Positions 16,304 to 25,237 of a DNA stretch of 36,128 nt are shown here, piece by piece. Origin of the DNA: Candidatus Giovannonibacteria bacterium (GTDB lineage Bacteria > Patescibacteriota > Minisyncoccia > JACPKW01 > UBA11713). The notes beneath the pieces were generated by a model. That model was given only the letters and a program-made list of their open reading frames with translations. It made no database searches and was not told the origin of the DNA. How positions within the stretch are numbered: position 1 is the first letter of the stretch; each line of letters starts with the position of its first letter. The stretch covers positions 1 through 36,128 of the forward strand of contig JAHFOJ010000007.1 in the NCBI GenBank assembly GCA_023266875.1, in the 5' to 3' direction. The translations under genes and the position numbers were made by a program.

Positions 16304-16326
16304 AAAAAAGGGGCCGTTTTGGACCC
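16304..16326 (-). terminator. Terminator-like element 3 with tail AACGGCCCCTTTTTTGTTT
   Basis: Minus strand GGGTCCAAAACGGCCCCTTTTTTGTTTGG. Confidence 0.45.
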
Positions 16327-16343
16327 TAAAGAATATTCCGAGA

Positions 16344-16365
16344 CCCGTCGCTCGCGAGCGACGGG
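16344..16365. repeat. Perfect 22-bp palindrome CCCGTCGCTCGCGAGCGACGGG
   Basis: Read directly from sequence. Confidence 0.85.
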
Positions 16366-16375
16366 GTGAGCGAAA

Positions 16376-16441
16376 TTATTTTTTGCCTTCTTTATTCAAC
16401 TCCGCAATATTATTCGGCACTTCCTCATAATGATCAAATTC
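16376..16441 (-). pseudogene. Duplicated, diverged C-terminal tail of EF-G (fusA fragment)
   Basis: Minus-strand translation [21 protein letters not shown] versus fusA end [21 protein letters not shown]; 17/66 nt differences, mostly synonymous. Confidence 0.85.
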
Positions 16442-16443
16442 TC

Positions 16444-16532
16444 CCGATGTCGCTTGCGTTTTACGCAACTGCGACATCGCGGATCCTCGATTTTGTAACC
16501 AAATCAAAGATTTGGACAAAATCGGGACATCG
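16444..16532. repeat. Two adjacent strong inverted repeats between fusA and the duplicated tail
   Basis: CGATGTCGCTTGCG-tttta-CGCAA-ct-GCGACATCG and GATTTTGT-aa-CCAAATC..GATTTGG-ACAAAATC; second shares core with 13738-13806. Confidence 0.7.
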
Positions 16533-16533
16533 T

Positions 16534-18636
16534 CTATTTCTTGCCTTCCTTAATAAGTTCGGCTACATTGTTTGGGACCTCTTCGTAATGATCAAACTCC
16601 ATCGTATAACTTGCTCTCCCCTCCGTTTGCGAACGAAGCGCCGTCACATATCCGAACATTTCGGACAACGGAACTTTTGCATCGATAACTTTTATATTCA
16701 TTCGGTCTGTTATAGATTCGATCCTTCCGCGTTTTGAGTTGAGATCGCCTGTCACATCACCCATAAATTTATCGGGTGTCAAAACTTCCACTTTCATTAT
16801 TGGCTCAAGCAAAACCGGCTTTGCGCGGCGGCACGCTTCCTGAAGGGCTATAGAGCCCGCGATTTTAAACGCGGCTTCAGAAGAATCCACATCGTGATAT
16901 GAACCATCATAAATCGCGACCATGAGATCAACGAGCGGAAAGCCCGCAACGATTCCGCGGTCAAGCGCTTCCCTAACCCCTTTTTCGACAGCAGGAATAA
17001 ATTCCTGCGGCACAAGCCCGCCGCGGATTTCATTTTCAAACTCAAATCCCTTTCCGCGCTCTTGTGGTTCAACTCGAAGCCAAACATGCCCGTATTGCCC
17101 GCGGCCACCGGATTGCCGGATATATTTTCCTTCCGCTTCCGCCTTCTGCCTTATAGTTTCTTTGTAAGCGACTTGCGGACGCCCAACATTAGCTTCCACT
17201 TTAAATTCGCGCTTCATTCTGTCCACGATAATTTCCAAATGCAGCTCTCCCATTCCGGAAATAATTGTTTCCAAAGTTTCTTCATCTGATTTAATTCGGA
17301 AAGTCGGATCCTCTTCGGAAAGCCTACGGAGCGCGATGCCCATTCTTTCTTGGTCTTGCTTAGTTTTGGGCTCGATTCGCATAGATACAACCGGCTCCGG
17401 GAACGTAATTGTTTCAAGCCGGATCGGATGATCAGGGTCACAAAGCGTATCGCCAGTTCTGGTATTTTTAAGACCGACGATTGCGCCGATTTCTCCCGCA
17501 TATATTTCTTTAATTTCTTCACGGTGGTTCGCGTGCATGCGCAAAATTCTCCCGATCCGTTCTTTATCATCATTGTTCGCGTTCAAAACATATGATCCGG
17601 CTTTAAGCACTCCGGAATAAACGCGAAAATAAGTGAGCTGCCCAACGAATGGATCAGTTTGCAATTTAAAAGCAAGCGCAGCAAAAGGCGCGTCATCCGT
17701 AGGAGGACGTGTAATTTCTTCTTCGGTTTTCACATCGTGGCCCTTAACCGCGGCAAGCTCGCCTGGGCTTGGAAGATAATCTACAACACCGTCTAGCATC
17801 AATTGCACAGCTTTATTTTTAAGAGCAGATCCGCAAAAAACAGGAACCAATTTATACTCAATCGTTGCTGCTCGAAGGGCTTTTCTCAATTCCGGCTCGG
17901 TAATTTCTTTTCCCTCAAGATATTTTTCCGTAAGCGCGTCGTCGGACTCTGCTATTTTTTCAACCATGATGTGCCGCCATTTTTCTGCCTCGTTTTTCAT
18001 TTCCAAAGGCAAATCTTCGGTTATAATTTTCTCGCCGTGTTCCCCTTCGAACTTAACTGCCTTCATTCGCATCAAATCAATCACGCCAACATGATCTCCC
18101 TCGTGGCCAATTGGGATTGTCACTGCAACCGCGTTAGGAGTCAGCCGCTCCCAAATTGACTTTAAAGAATGTTCAAAAGACGCGCCCATGCGGTCAAGTT
18201 TATTTATAAAGCAAATTCGCGGGACTTTATATTTATCAGCCTGCCGCCAGACGGTTTCCGACTGCGGTTCAACTCCGGCAACTCCGTCAAAAACCACAAC
18301 GCCGCCGTCGAGCACTCGAAGGGAGCGCTCCACCTCTACTGTGAAATCCACGTGGCCCGGCGTGTCGATTATATTGATGCGATATTCGTTTTTCTTATCC
18401 TTTGGCAAATAAGTCGGCGTCCAAAAACAAGTTGTCGCGGCCGAAGTAATTGTAATTCCGCGTTCTCTTTCTTGTTCCATCCAGTCCATCACCGCCTCGC
18501 CCTCGTGAACCTCGCCAATTTTATGAGAAACGCCGGTGTAAAAAAGCACCCGTTCGGAAACAGTTGTTTTCCCTGCATCTATGTGCGCGATTATTCCAAT
18601 ATCGCGCACTCTATCAAGAGGATATTCTCGTGCCAT
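16534..18636 (-). CDS. fusA: Elongation factor G
   Basis: [46 protein letters not shown]; 700 aa. Confidence 0.98.
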   Translation of the reverse strand: MAREYPLDRVRDIGIIAHIDAGKTTVSERVLFYTGVSHKIGEVHEGEAVMDWMEQERERGITITSAATTCFWTPTYLPKDKKNEYRINIIDTPGHVDFTVEVERSLRVLDGGVVVFDGVAGVEPQSETVWRQADKYKVPRICFINKLDRMGASFEHSLKSIWERLTPNAVAVTIPIGHEGDHVGVIDLMRMKAVKFEGEHGEKIITEDLPLEMKNEAEKWRHIMVEKIAESDDALTEKYLEGKEITEPELRKALRAATIEYKLVPVFCGSALKNKAVQLMLDGVVDYLPSPGELAAVKGHDVKTEEEITRPPTDDAPFAALAFKLQTDPFVGQLTYFRVYSGVLKAGSYVLNANNDDKERIGRILRMHANHREEIKEIYAGEIGAIVGLKNTRTGDTLCDPDHPIRLETITFPEPVVSMRIEPKTKQDQERMGIALRRLSEEDPTFRIKSDEETLETIISGMGELHLEIIVDRMKREFKVEANVGRPQVAYKETIRQKAEAEGKYIRQSGGRGQYGHVWLRVEPQERGKGFEFENEIRGGLVPQEFIPAVEKGVREALDRGIVAGFPLVDLMVAIYDGSYHDVDSSEAAFKIAGSIALQEACRRAKPVLLEPIMKVEVLTPDKFMGDVTGDLNSKRGRIESITDRMNIKVIDAKVPLSEMFGYVTALRSQTEGRASYTMEFDHYEEVPNNVAELIKEGKK

Positions 18637-18642
18637 GAAAAT

Positions 18643-19113
18643 TTACCAAGCAAAGTGGGCAAACGCTCTGTTTGCTTCCGCCATTTTGTGAGTATCTTCG
18701 CGCTTTTTCATTGCAGCACCCTCGCCTTTGTATGCCGCCAAAATTTCTTCAGACAATTTATATGCCATCGGCTTCCCTTTTTTCGCGCGCGCGGCCGCCA
18801 AGAGCCACCGAAAAGCGAGCGCATTTTTTCGGTCAGCTCGGACTTCGCGAGGCACTTGGTAAGTCGCCCCTCCGACTCGGCGCGACCTGACTTCAAGAAC
18901 CGGGGAAACATTGGAGATCGCTTTTGTTAAAATAGCAAGCGGCTCATCATTTTTCATTCTGGATTTAAGCTCGTCCATCATTTGGTAAACCACATTGCGG
19001 GCGGTTTGTTTTTTCCCGTCATACATTAAATGATTAATGAATTTCTCCACCAATTCAGACTGATATTTTGGATCCGGCTCAAGATGAAATTTTTTCTTCG
19101 CTTTTCTTCTCAT
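18643..19113 (-). CDS. rpsG: 30S ribosomal protein S7
   Basis: KFINHLMYDGKKQTARNVVYQ; VGGATYQVPREVRADRKNALAFRWLL. Confidence 0.97.
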   Translation of the reverse strand: MRRKAKKKFHLEPDPKYQSELVEKFINHLMYDGKKQTARNVVYQMMDELKSRMKNDEPLAILTKAISNVSPVLEVRSRRVGGATYQVPREVRADRKNALAFRWLLAAARAKKGKPMAYKLSEEILAAYKGEGAAMKKREDTHKMAEANRAFAHFAW

Positions 19114-19152
19114 GTTTTAAATTCTAATATCCTAATTACCATAGCCTAAAAC

Positions 19153-19563
19153 CTATTTCGGACGTTTAGCTCCGTATTTTGACCTTTGCTGTTTCCTGTT
19201 TTCAACGCCTGTAGTATCTAAAACTCCGCGGACAATATGATATCTAACTCCCGGCAAGTCCTTCACTCGTCCTCCGCGCAGAAGCACAACAGAGTGCTCC
19301 TGCAAATGGTGCCCCTCGCCCGGAATATACGCGGTAACTTCCATGCCGTTAGTCAGACGAACGCGCGCGACTTTTCGCAAAGCCGAGTTAGGTTTTTTTG
19401 GAGTGGTTGTGAAAACTTTCGTGCAAACACCTCTTTTGAAAGGAGAGGGATAAAAAACAGGCCGATTTTGGAGCAAATTAAAACCGCGTCCCAAAGCAAC
19501 CGCTTTTGACTTCTTTATTATTGGGCTCCGCCCTTTCCTTATTAATTGCTGTATTGTCGGCAT
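19153..19563 (-). CDS. rpsL: 30S ribosomal protein S12
   Basis: [64 protein letters not shown]. Confidence 0.98.
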   Translation of the reverse strand: MPTIQQLIRKGRSPIIKKSKAVALGRGFNLLQNRPVFYPSPFKRGVCTKVFTTTPKKPNSALRKVARVRLTNGMEVTAYIPGEGHHLQEHSVVLLRGGRVKDLPGVRYHIVRGVLDTTGVENRKQQRSKYGAKRPK

Positions 19564-19642
19564 ATAAAAATCATCCTTACGGACGATGAAAAAAGTTTAA
19601 CAAAATACCGGCCAAGAGTCAAACAAGCTATCAGCTTGAATA

Positions 19643-20263
19643 TTATATACCCAAGGAGGTGCCAACAATAATGAAATATACAAAATTTGTTATTACAGGA
19701 AGGAAAAAAAAAGCAAAAAATAAAGCAATAATCAAACCGCCTCCTCCAAGCTGCATAAATAATTGACTGGCTCTCGGGAATAAATCTGCTAAAACTTTGG
19801 CCCCATCGAGTGGTGGCAAAGGAATGAGATTAAAAAAGGCTAACGCAATATTAATATAAACAATTATTCCTAAGAAACCTAGTAGATTTACACCAAGAAA
19901 GCTTGAGAAAAATGGAGATAATCTTAAAAATAATCCCAGAATTATTGCAATTAATAAGTTTGTTGCGGGCCCAGCAAGCGCTACTTTTAGAGAGCCATAT
20001 TTCGGGTCCGATAGATTATATGGATTATAAGGAACTGGACGCGCCCATCCTATAAAAAATCCACCAGCAAATAATAAGAAAAGCGGCAACAACACAGTCC
20101 CGAAAAGTTCCATATGAACAATGGGATTCAAGGTTAATCTTCCGGCGTATTTCGCGGTAGGATCGCCTAAGCTTTCTGCAATAAAGCCGTGGGCATATTC
20201 ATGAAAAACAGCCGAAAACACTATGACAAAATATAAGAATAATTTCACTATGACCTCTTCCAT
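19643..20263 (-). CDS. Site-2 protease family (M50) membrane metalloprotease
   Basis: HEYAHGF zinc motif, LNPIVHMELFG, NLIPLPPLDGAKVL; multi-TM. Confidence 0.9.
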   Translation of the reverse strand: MEEVIVKLFLYFVIVFSAVFHEYAHGFIAESLGDPTAKYAGRLTLNPIVHMELFGTVLLPLFLLFAGGFFIGWARPVPYNPYNLSDPKYGSLKVALAGPATNLLIAIILGLFLRLSPFFSSFLGVNLLGFLGIIVYINIALAFFNLIPLPPLDGAKVLADLFPRASQLFMQLGGGGLIIALFFAFFFLPVITNFVYFIIVGTSLGI

Positions 20264-20336
20264 ACAAATTCTTTAACGCTTGTATTTAAGACTCAATAAT
20301 TATATACTATCTCAATCGCAATTAAAATAATCATAC

Positions 20337-20534
20337 ATGGCTAAATCATGTCCAATCTGCAACAAAGGATCGCAAATCTCGGGAACCCGGGTGCTTTTGC
20401 GCGGAAATTATAACCCGACCAAAAAATCGCGAAAATATCCGAATCTGCAATCGGTTCTTTTGCCGAACGGCGGCCGGATGACAATCTGCACTTCGTGCCT
20501 CAAACAAGGCCGCCATCTTACGCTCAAAAAATAA
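20337..20534 (+). CDS. rpmB: 50S ribosomal protein L28
   Basis: MAKSCPICNKGSQISGTRVLLRGNYNPTKKSRKYPNLQSV...RMTICTSCLKQG. Confidence 0.92.
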   Translation: MAKSCPICNKGSQISGTRVLLRGNYNPTKKSRKYPNLQSVLLPNGGRMTICTSCLKQGRHLTLKK

Positions 20535-20617
20535 ATTAAATTTCTAAATAAACTTTAAAAAGTATAAAATGGAATATAGTCTCCTTTTTATTTTGTAAAG
20601 TTAAAACTAATTATTAT

Positions 20618-20690
20618 CCGCCCATAGCTCAGTTGGTAGAGCAGCTCCCTTTTAAGGAGAAGGTCGTAGGTTCGATCCCTACTGGGCGGA
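20618..20690 (+). tRNA. tRNA-Lys (TTT)
   Basis: Cloverleaf CCGCCCA TA GCTC...GAGC..CTTTTAA..GTAGG TTCGATC CCTAC TGGGCGG A; no encoded CCA. Confidence 0.93.
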
Positions 20691-20738
20691 CAGAACGCCG
20701 AATTTAAAATATGTATACCTTTTTCAGCCAGAGGCTTT

Positions 20739-20762
20739 TCCGCCGACCGGCGGATTTTTTTA
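20739..20762 (+). terminator. TCCGCCGACCGGCGGATTTTTTT terminator-like hairpin
   Basis: 7-bp perfect stem followed by T run, downstream of tRNA-Lys. Confidence 0.65.
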
Positions 20763-20778
20763 ATGTATAATAAAGTCA

Positions 20779-21165
20779 ATGGGGGCGCTTGATTTCATAG
20801 CTGATTATTTTGCTTGGCACTACTCCGAAGCAATTAAAGACCTCTTAGAAATAGAGAAAAATTTCATGCGTTTTGCCTATCATCTTTTTTCCATGCCCCT
20901 TCTTTTTAAAACTCTTTTTGCCCCAATATTCCGCCTAAATGAAAAGCGCAAGCTCGGATTCGACCTTGAGGCCGCGTCCGAACGATTTATAGTCAACACA
21001 ATAATGAGAATCGTTGGATTTTTTGTGAGACTCATTTTTTTGGTTCTGGGCGCAATAATTGAAATTATTTTGGCGTTCATCTCAATCCCTATTTTATTGT
21101 TTTGGCTTCTTGCCCCAATGGCAGCAATTATTTTATTTTTTGCAGCTTTATTTTATTTAATATAA
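20779..21165 (+). CDS. Membrane protein, hypothetical, operon partner of the AAA+ gene
   Basis: 128 aa with hydrophobic C-terminal half; stop overlaps next start (TAATG). Confidence 0.7.
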   Translation: MGALDFIADYFAWHYSEAIKDLLEIEKNFMRFAYHLFSMPLLFKTLFAPIFRLNEKRKLGFDLEAASERFIVNTIMRIVGFFVRLIFLVLGAIIEIILAFISIPILLFWLLAPMAAIILFFAALFYLI

Positions 21166-23654
21166 TGGCAAGAATAAATCGGGAATTCAGGAAAAATAAA
21201 TTCGCAAGCGCTCTTTTCATTGATCAACTTTTTTCAAGTAGGGCGCGGAGGGTCGCCGCCCTTTTGTTGAATGTTTTCATCATCTTCCCGGCATTTGCGC
21301 TTTTATATAAATATATTGCGGAAAACACAACCATTCTGCCGATACCTTATGTGATAAACAGCTCCGTATTCGCCGGAATGATTTATTTGGCATTATCACT
21401 CCGATTTGTAGAGGCAGGCATTGATTGCTTCATCAACTCAAAAACTTACGATAAAAATGGCGATCAGGCGGGCAAAAACTTTTTTGCGCGCTTGAATTAT
21501 TATGCTTCTGAGATAATTTTTTATAGTTTGCAAGAATCGGGAAACGATCCTTCGGCAATTATTGGCGCCGCAAGCAAAACAAAAACTGGTTTAGCGATAC
21601 TTCTTCGAATAGGATTTAATCAAAAAGAATTTCAAACGCTAGAAGAAAATCTGAATGCCGAGAAGATTGCGAGTACAGAGCAATTTTTATCTTCCTTAAG
21701 TATTGCCGTCAAAGATGGATTATGCATTAGCGCCGGCCATATTTTCGTCAGTCTTTACAGGCAAAGCGAACAATTTAGAACCGCCGTCATAAAAAAGAAT
21801 TTATCTGAAGATGATTTATTTGAAATAGCCAGCTGGGCCGAAAAAACAAGCGCCAAAGAAGACATGGATCGCAGATTTTGGAGATGGGAAGTGCTAGGAC
21901 GTGTCCCCGGATTTGCAAGAAATCTAGCATATGGAGAAATCTATTTATTAGAAGAACACGCCCGCGAACTAAGAGAAGAAGCAGAATCAGAAAAACACGA
22001 CCTGATTGGGCGCGCTCGAGAAATTGAATTATTGGAGTCGGCTCTCCTAAAAAATGAAGGGGCAAATATCGTTTTAATCGGCGAGCCCGGATCCGGCAGG
22101 CACGCAGTGCTTTCAGGACTTGTAAAGATGATCTCGGGCGGAAAAATTTTTCCGGAACTAGAACATAAGCGCGTCTTCGAGCTTGATGCCGAATCGCTCG
22201 TGGCATCCGCAAAGACTAAAGGCGAGATTGAAGAATTAATTATCCGCGTGTTTAATGAAGCAGTGCGAGCCGGAAACATTATTTTAGCAATAGATAATTT
22301 CCCTGAATTCACCCGCTCGCTCGCATCGTTCTCAATCAGCGCATCAGAACTACTGGGGCCATATCTAGGCCATTCCTCAATCCACATCATCGCCTTGGCG
22401 GATAAATTAGGAGCGCGGCGCACTCTTGAAACAGAAGCGGGGCTCATGAAATTCTTTGAAAAAGTGGAAATTGCGGATCTAGATCAAAAAACCCTCACTG
22501 AAATTTTAGAAAACATCACGATCGAATACGAAACACGCTCGCAAAATATTATTCTTTTGACATTTGCAGCTCTCAAGAAAATAAGCGAGGGTGCTCTAAA
22601 TTATTTGGTTGAAGGCGGAGTGATAAAACGCGCGATCGAACTTATAGAAGAAACGATAAATGAAGCGCGGCTCAAAAACAAAATTCCCGCAGGGGAAGAA
22701 ATTGTTCTTGAAATTCTTTCAAGAAAAACAAAGATGCCCTTGGGAGAAATTAAGGAAGACGAAAAAGAAAAATTGCTCGTTCTTGAAACGCTGCTTGAAA
22801 AAAGAGTTATTAATCAAAAAGAAGCGACTTCAAAAATCGCGGCCGCCATCAGGCGCGCCAGAGCGGGCATTCGTAACACCTCCCGCCCAATAGGATCATT
22901 CCTATTTTTGGGGCCAACCGGAGTTGGTAAAACGGAAACCGCGAAAACTCTCGCGGAGGTGTATTTTGGAAATGTAGACGCGATGACCCGCTTTGACATG
23001 TCTGAATACCAAGGCGAAGACGGACTTACGCGATTAACCGGGTCTTTCGAAAAAAACGAGCCGGGCATTCTTGCTTCGCGGATGAAAGCAAATCCATACG
23101 GATTGCTTTTGTTCGATGAATTTGAAAAAGCGAATGAAACCGTCCGCAACCTTTTTTTGCAAATTCTTGATGAAGGTTTTTTTTCAGATTACACGGGCTC
23201 AAGAATTAACATGCGAAGTGCGATTATTATCGCAACCTCAAACGCCGGTTCCGAACTCATCTGGCAGATGGTTCAAGCTGGAGAAAACCAAGTCGAGTTG
23301 GATAAAAAAATAAGCGCCCATATCCGAGAAAAAAAGATTTTAAGCCCTGAACTTCTGAACCGCTTTGACGCAGTAGTGATTTTCCGCCCTTTGGCATCAG
23401 ACGCGCTCCTAAAAATTTCACGAATTATGCTGCAAAATCTGCAAGAACGGCTGAAAAAACAAAATTTTATGCTCGAATTATCTGATCCGCTTATAACGGC
23501 CGTAGCCCAAGGCGGATATGACCCTTCTATGGGAGCGCGTCCGATGCAGAGATTCATCCAAGATAAAATTGAGAAAATAATTTCCGAAAAAATTATCAAA
23601 GGCGAAATCGCCCCCGGAAAAACATTTTCTTTTTCCGCAGAAGATTTAAAATAA
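21165..23654 (+). CDS. Membrane-anchored ClpB/ClpC-like AAA+ ATPase
   Basis: Second AAA domain intact (FLFLGPTGVGKTETAK, LLLFDEFEKAN, R-finger/C-terminal GARPMQRFIQDKIE); N-terminal TM segments; ORF-track start at 21102 overlaps upstream gene, ATG at 21165 preferred. Confidence 0.88.
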   Translation: MARINREFRKNKFASALFIDQLFSSRARRVAALLLNVFIIFPAFALLYKYIAENTTILPIPYVINSSVFAGMIYLALSLRFVEAGIDCFINSKTYDKNGDQAGKNFFARLNYYASEIIFYSLQESGNDPSAIIGAASKTKTGLAILLRIGFNQKEFQTLEENLNAEKIASTEQFLSSLSIAVKDGLCISAGHIFVSLYRQSEQFRTAVIKKNLSEDDLFEIASWAEKTSAKEDMDRRFWRWEVLGRVPGFARNLAYGEIYLLEEHARELREEAESEKHDLIGRAREIELLESALLKNEGANIVLIGEPGSGRHAVLSGLVKMISGGKIFPELEHKRVFELDAESLVASAKTKGEIEELIIRVFNEAVRAGNIILAIDNFPEFTRSLASFSISASELLGPYLGHSSIHIIALADKLGARRTLETEAGLMKFFEKVEIADLDQKTLTEILENITIEYETRSQNIILLTFAALKKISEGALNYLVEGGVIKRAIELIEETINEARLKNKIPAGEEIVLEILSRKTKMPLGEIKEDEKEKLLVLETLLEKRVINQKEATSKIAAAIRRARAGIRNTSRPIGSFLFLGPTGVGKTETAKTLAEVYFGNVDAMTRFDMSEYQGEDGLTRLTGSFEKNEPGILASRMKANPYGLLLFDEFEKANETVRNLFLQILDEGFFSDYTGSRINMRSAIIIATSNAGSELIWQMVQAGENQVELDKKISAHIREKKILSPELLNRFDAVVIFRPLASDALLKISRIMLQNLQERLKKQNFMLELSDPLITAVAQGGYDPSMGARPMQRFIQDKIEKIISEKIIKGEIAPGKTFSFSAEDLK

Positions 23655-23660
23655 AATTAT

Positions 23661-23733
23661 GTCGGGCTGCGGGGAATTGAACCCCGGCTACAAGACCCCC
23701 AGCCTTGCGTACTACCTCTATACTACAGCCCGA
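23661..23733 (-). tRNA. tRNA-Pro (GGG)
   Basis: Acceptor TCGGGCT/AGCCCGA, anticodon loop CTGGGGG, T arm CGGGG TTCAATT CCCCG. Confidence 0.85.
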
Positions 23734-23742
23734 TTTGATAAT

Positions 23743-24138
23743 TTAAGCCGCATGACCGTGCTTTGCGAGAAGTATTTTTGCTTTCTCAACAACTTCATTC
23801 AGAGGCACGAAACCGAAATAAATAAATTCGTCTGCTCCAAGATCCAGCGCTTTTTTGTCGTCACCAGGGCGATTTAGATGCGAACTGACTATGATTGGCA
23901 ACTCGGCAGTCGGCGGAAATTTTTTTAATTCGCCTATCAGATTAAATCCGTTAATCATCGGCATGTCAATTCCAGTAATAATCAAATTCGGCTTCTCGCT
24001 TTTAATTTTTTCTAATCCTATCTGCCCATTTTCAGCCTCAAGAACCTCGAACCCCTCAGATCGAAATTTTTCGGCATACACCTGTCTCTTAAAACTGTTA
24101 TCGTCAACTATTATGATTTTACATTTCCTTTCAATCAC
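23743..24138 (-). CDS. Receiver-domain (CheY-like) protein, phospho-acceptor site degenerate
   Basis: IIIVDDNSFKRQVYAEKFRSEGFEVLEAENGQIGLEKIKSEKPNLIITGIDMPMINGFNLI. Confidence 0.85.
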   Translation of the reverse strand: MIERKCKIIIVDDNSFKRQVYAEKFRSEGFEVLEAENGQIGLEKIKSEKPNLIITGIDMPMINGFNLIGELKKFPPTAELPIIVSSHLNRPGDDKKALDLGADEFIYFGFVPLNEVVEKAKILLAKHGHAA

Positions 24139-24143
24139 CGATC

Positions 24144-24599
24144 TTACTCCCCTTCATTTTTATTTTTTTTGAACGGCGCGTTTGTAAAAAACCATCTGAC
24201 GGTTTTAGTTCCAAAATAGGTTGCTAAAAAGAAAGTTAAGGCTAAAATCTGATTTACCGCAAAGAATGCGTTTATCGCTCCGAATTGTTTATAGGCATGT
24301 ATTGACTTATACTCAAATATCAAAAATGCCGCTGCTGAAATTAATGTATCAATTAATATCACAAATCTTTGTCTCGGCGTAACAAAGCCAGCAAGAAATG
24401 AAAGAGTCAGAATCGCCAAAATCGAAATAAATATCGGCTCATCAATCAAATCAGAAAAAAACGGCAGACTGCCCAACATAATCACGCCGCTTGTAATCAT
24501 AAGCATCCTAAGCGTATCACCGTAATAATGAGGCGCAAGAGATGGCGGGAGAATTATCTTCTCGCGAAGCTTGTCTGTTTCGTATGAAAACGACATCAT
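24144..24599 (-). CDS. Hypothetical membrane protein
   Basis: 151 aa, several hydrophobic segments; adjacent to receiver gene. Confidence 0.6.
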   Translation of the reverse strand: MMSFSYETDKLREKIILPPSLAPHYYGDTLRMLMITSGVIMLGSLPFFSDLIDEPIFISILAILTLSFLAGFVTPRQRFVILIDTLISAAAFLIFEYKSIHAYKQFGAINAFFAVNQILALTFFLATYFGTKTVRWFFTNAPFKKNKNEGE

Positions 24600-24672
24600 A
24601 TTATTGGTCGAATTAAACGATAAACCCAGACTACGCTAACTTACTCACATATTAGCATATTTCGAGCTCTTG

Positions 24673-24745
24673 CGTCCCTACCCCGACTCGAACGGGGATT
24701 TCAGCCTTCGGAGGGCTGTGCTCTGTCCAATTGAACTATAGGGAC
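24673..24745 (-). tRNA. tRNA-Arg (CCG)
   Basis: GTCCCTA...TAGGGAC acceptor, anticodon arm AGCCCTCCGAAGGCT, T arm CCCCG TTCGAGT CGGGG. Confidence 0.9.
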
Positions 24746-24748
24746 AAA

Positions 24749-25237
24749 TTAAGTGTGCCTATCCGCGAGCACAAACGCTCCAAACGAATAGGGTTTGATC
24801 ACCGCTTCGAATCCATGCCCTTTGACCATGCCCACAACAGCGTCAATCAAATCTTTTGTCGGGCCGTTTAATCCTACGTCCAAGTGTACGGAAATTTTGC
24901 CGTCCCAAAAAAAGTCATCGCCCAAATATTCGCGAAGCCGCGACCTTAATTCCTGTGTAAAAGTAATAGAATACATGGTTTCTTTATAAATCCGGTCGCG
25001 AAGCGTTTTCATCGGAACTTCTTCCGAGCGCGTCCAATAATATCTTCCGCCGTTTCCAACGCGCAAAATGCCGACCGCCGTCACAAAACGCACCTCGGAG
25101 GCCGCTTTGGAATCGGTACCTACAACAATTTTATATTCCCGCTCGGGCTTTTCATTTATAAAGGAGACTAACTCAAAAACCAGCTCATCAAAAGTAATCG
25201 TGCGCGTATTTGAAAAAAATCGGACGCTTTCCGACAT
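24749..25237 (-). CDS. YkuK/DUF458-like RNase H-fold protein
   Basis: YKIVVGTDSKA..., VHLDVGLNGPTKDLIDAVVGMVKGHGFEAVIKPYSFGAFVLADRHT. Confidence 0.75.
   Translation of the reverse strand: MSESVRFFSNTRTITFDELVFELVSFINEKPEREYKIVVGTDSKAASEVRFVTAVGILRVGNGGRYYWTRSEEVPMKTLRDRIYKETMYSITFTQELRSRLREYLGDDFFWDGKISVHLDVGLNGPTKDLIDAVVGMVKGHGFEAVIKPYSFGAFVLADRHT

Noticed and set aside
15151-16326. CRISPR array suspected from the repeated AAAAAAGGGCCGTTTC motif
   Set aside because: Only three copies, irregular 450-650 bp spacing with genes between, and each forms a terminator with a T tract; not a CRISPR.
17803-18930. Long plus-strand ORFs opposite fusA and rpsG (for example 253 aa)
   Set aside because: Antisense shadow ORFs over certain coding sequence.
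20588-20779. 63-aa minus-strand ORF (contains PPSRDRTYDLLLKRELLYQLSYGR)
   Set aside because: It is the antisense translation of tRNA-Lys, a classic misannotation.
21787-23599. Minus-strand ORFs opposite the ClpB-like gene
   Set aside because: Antisense shadows, Ser/Arg-rich, no family resemblance.
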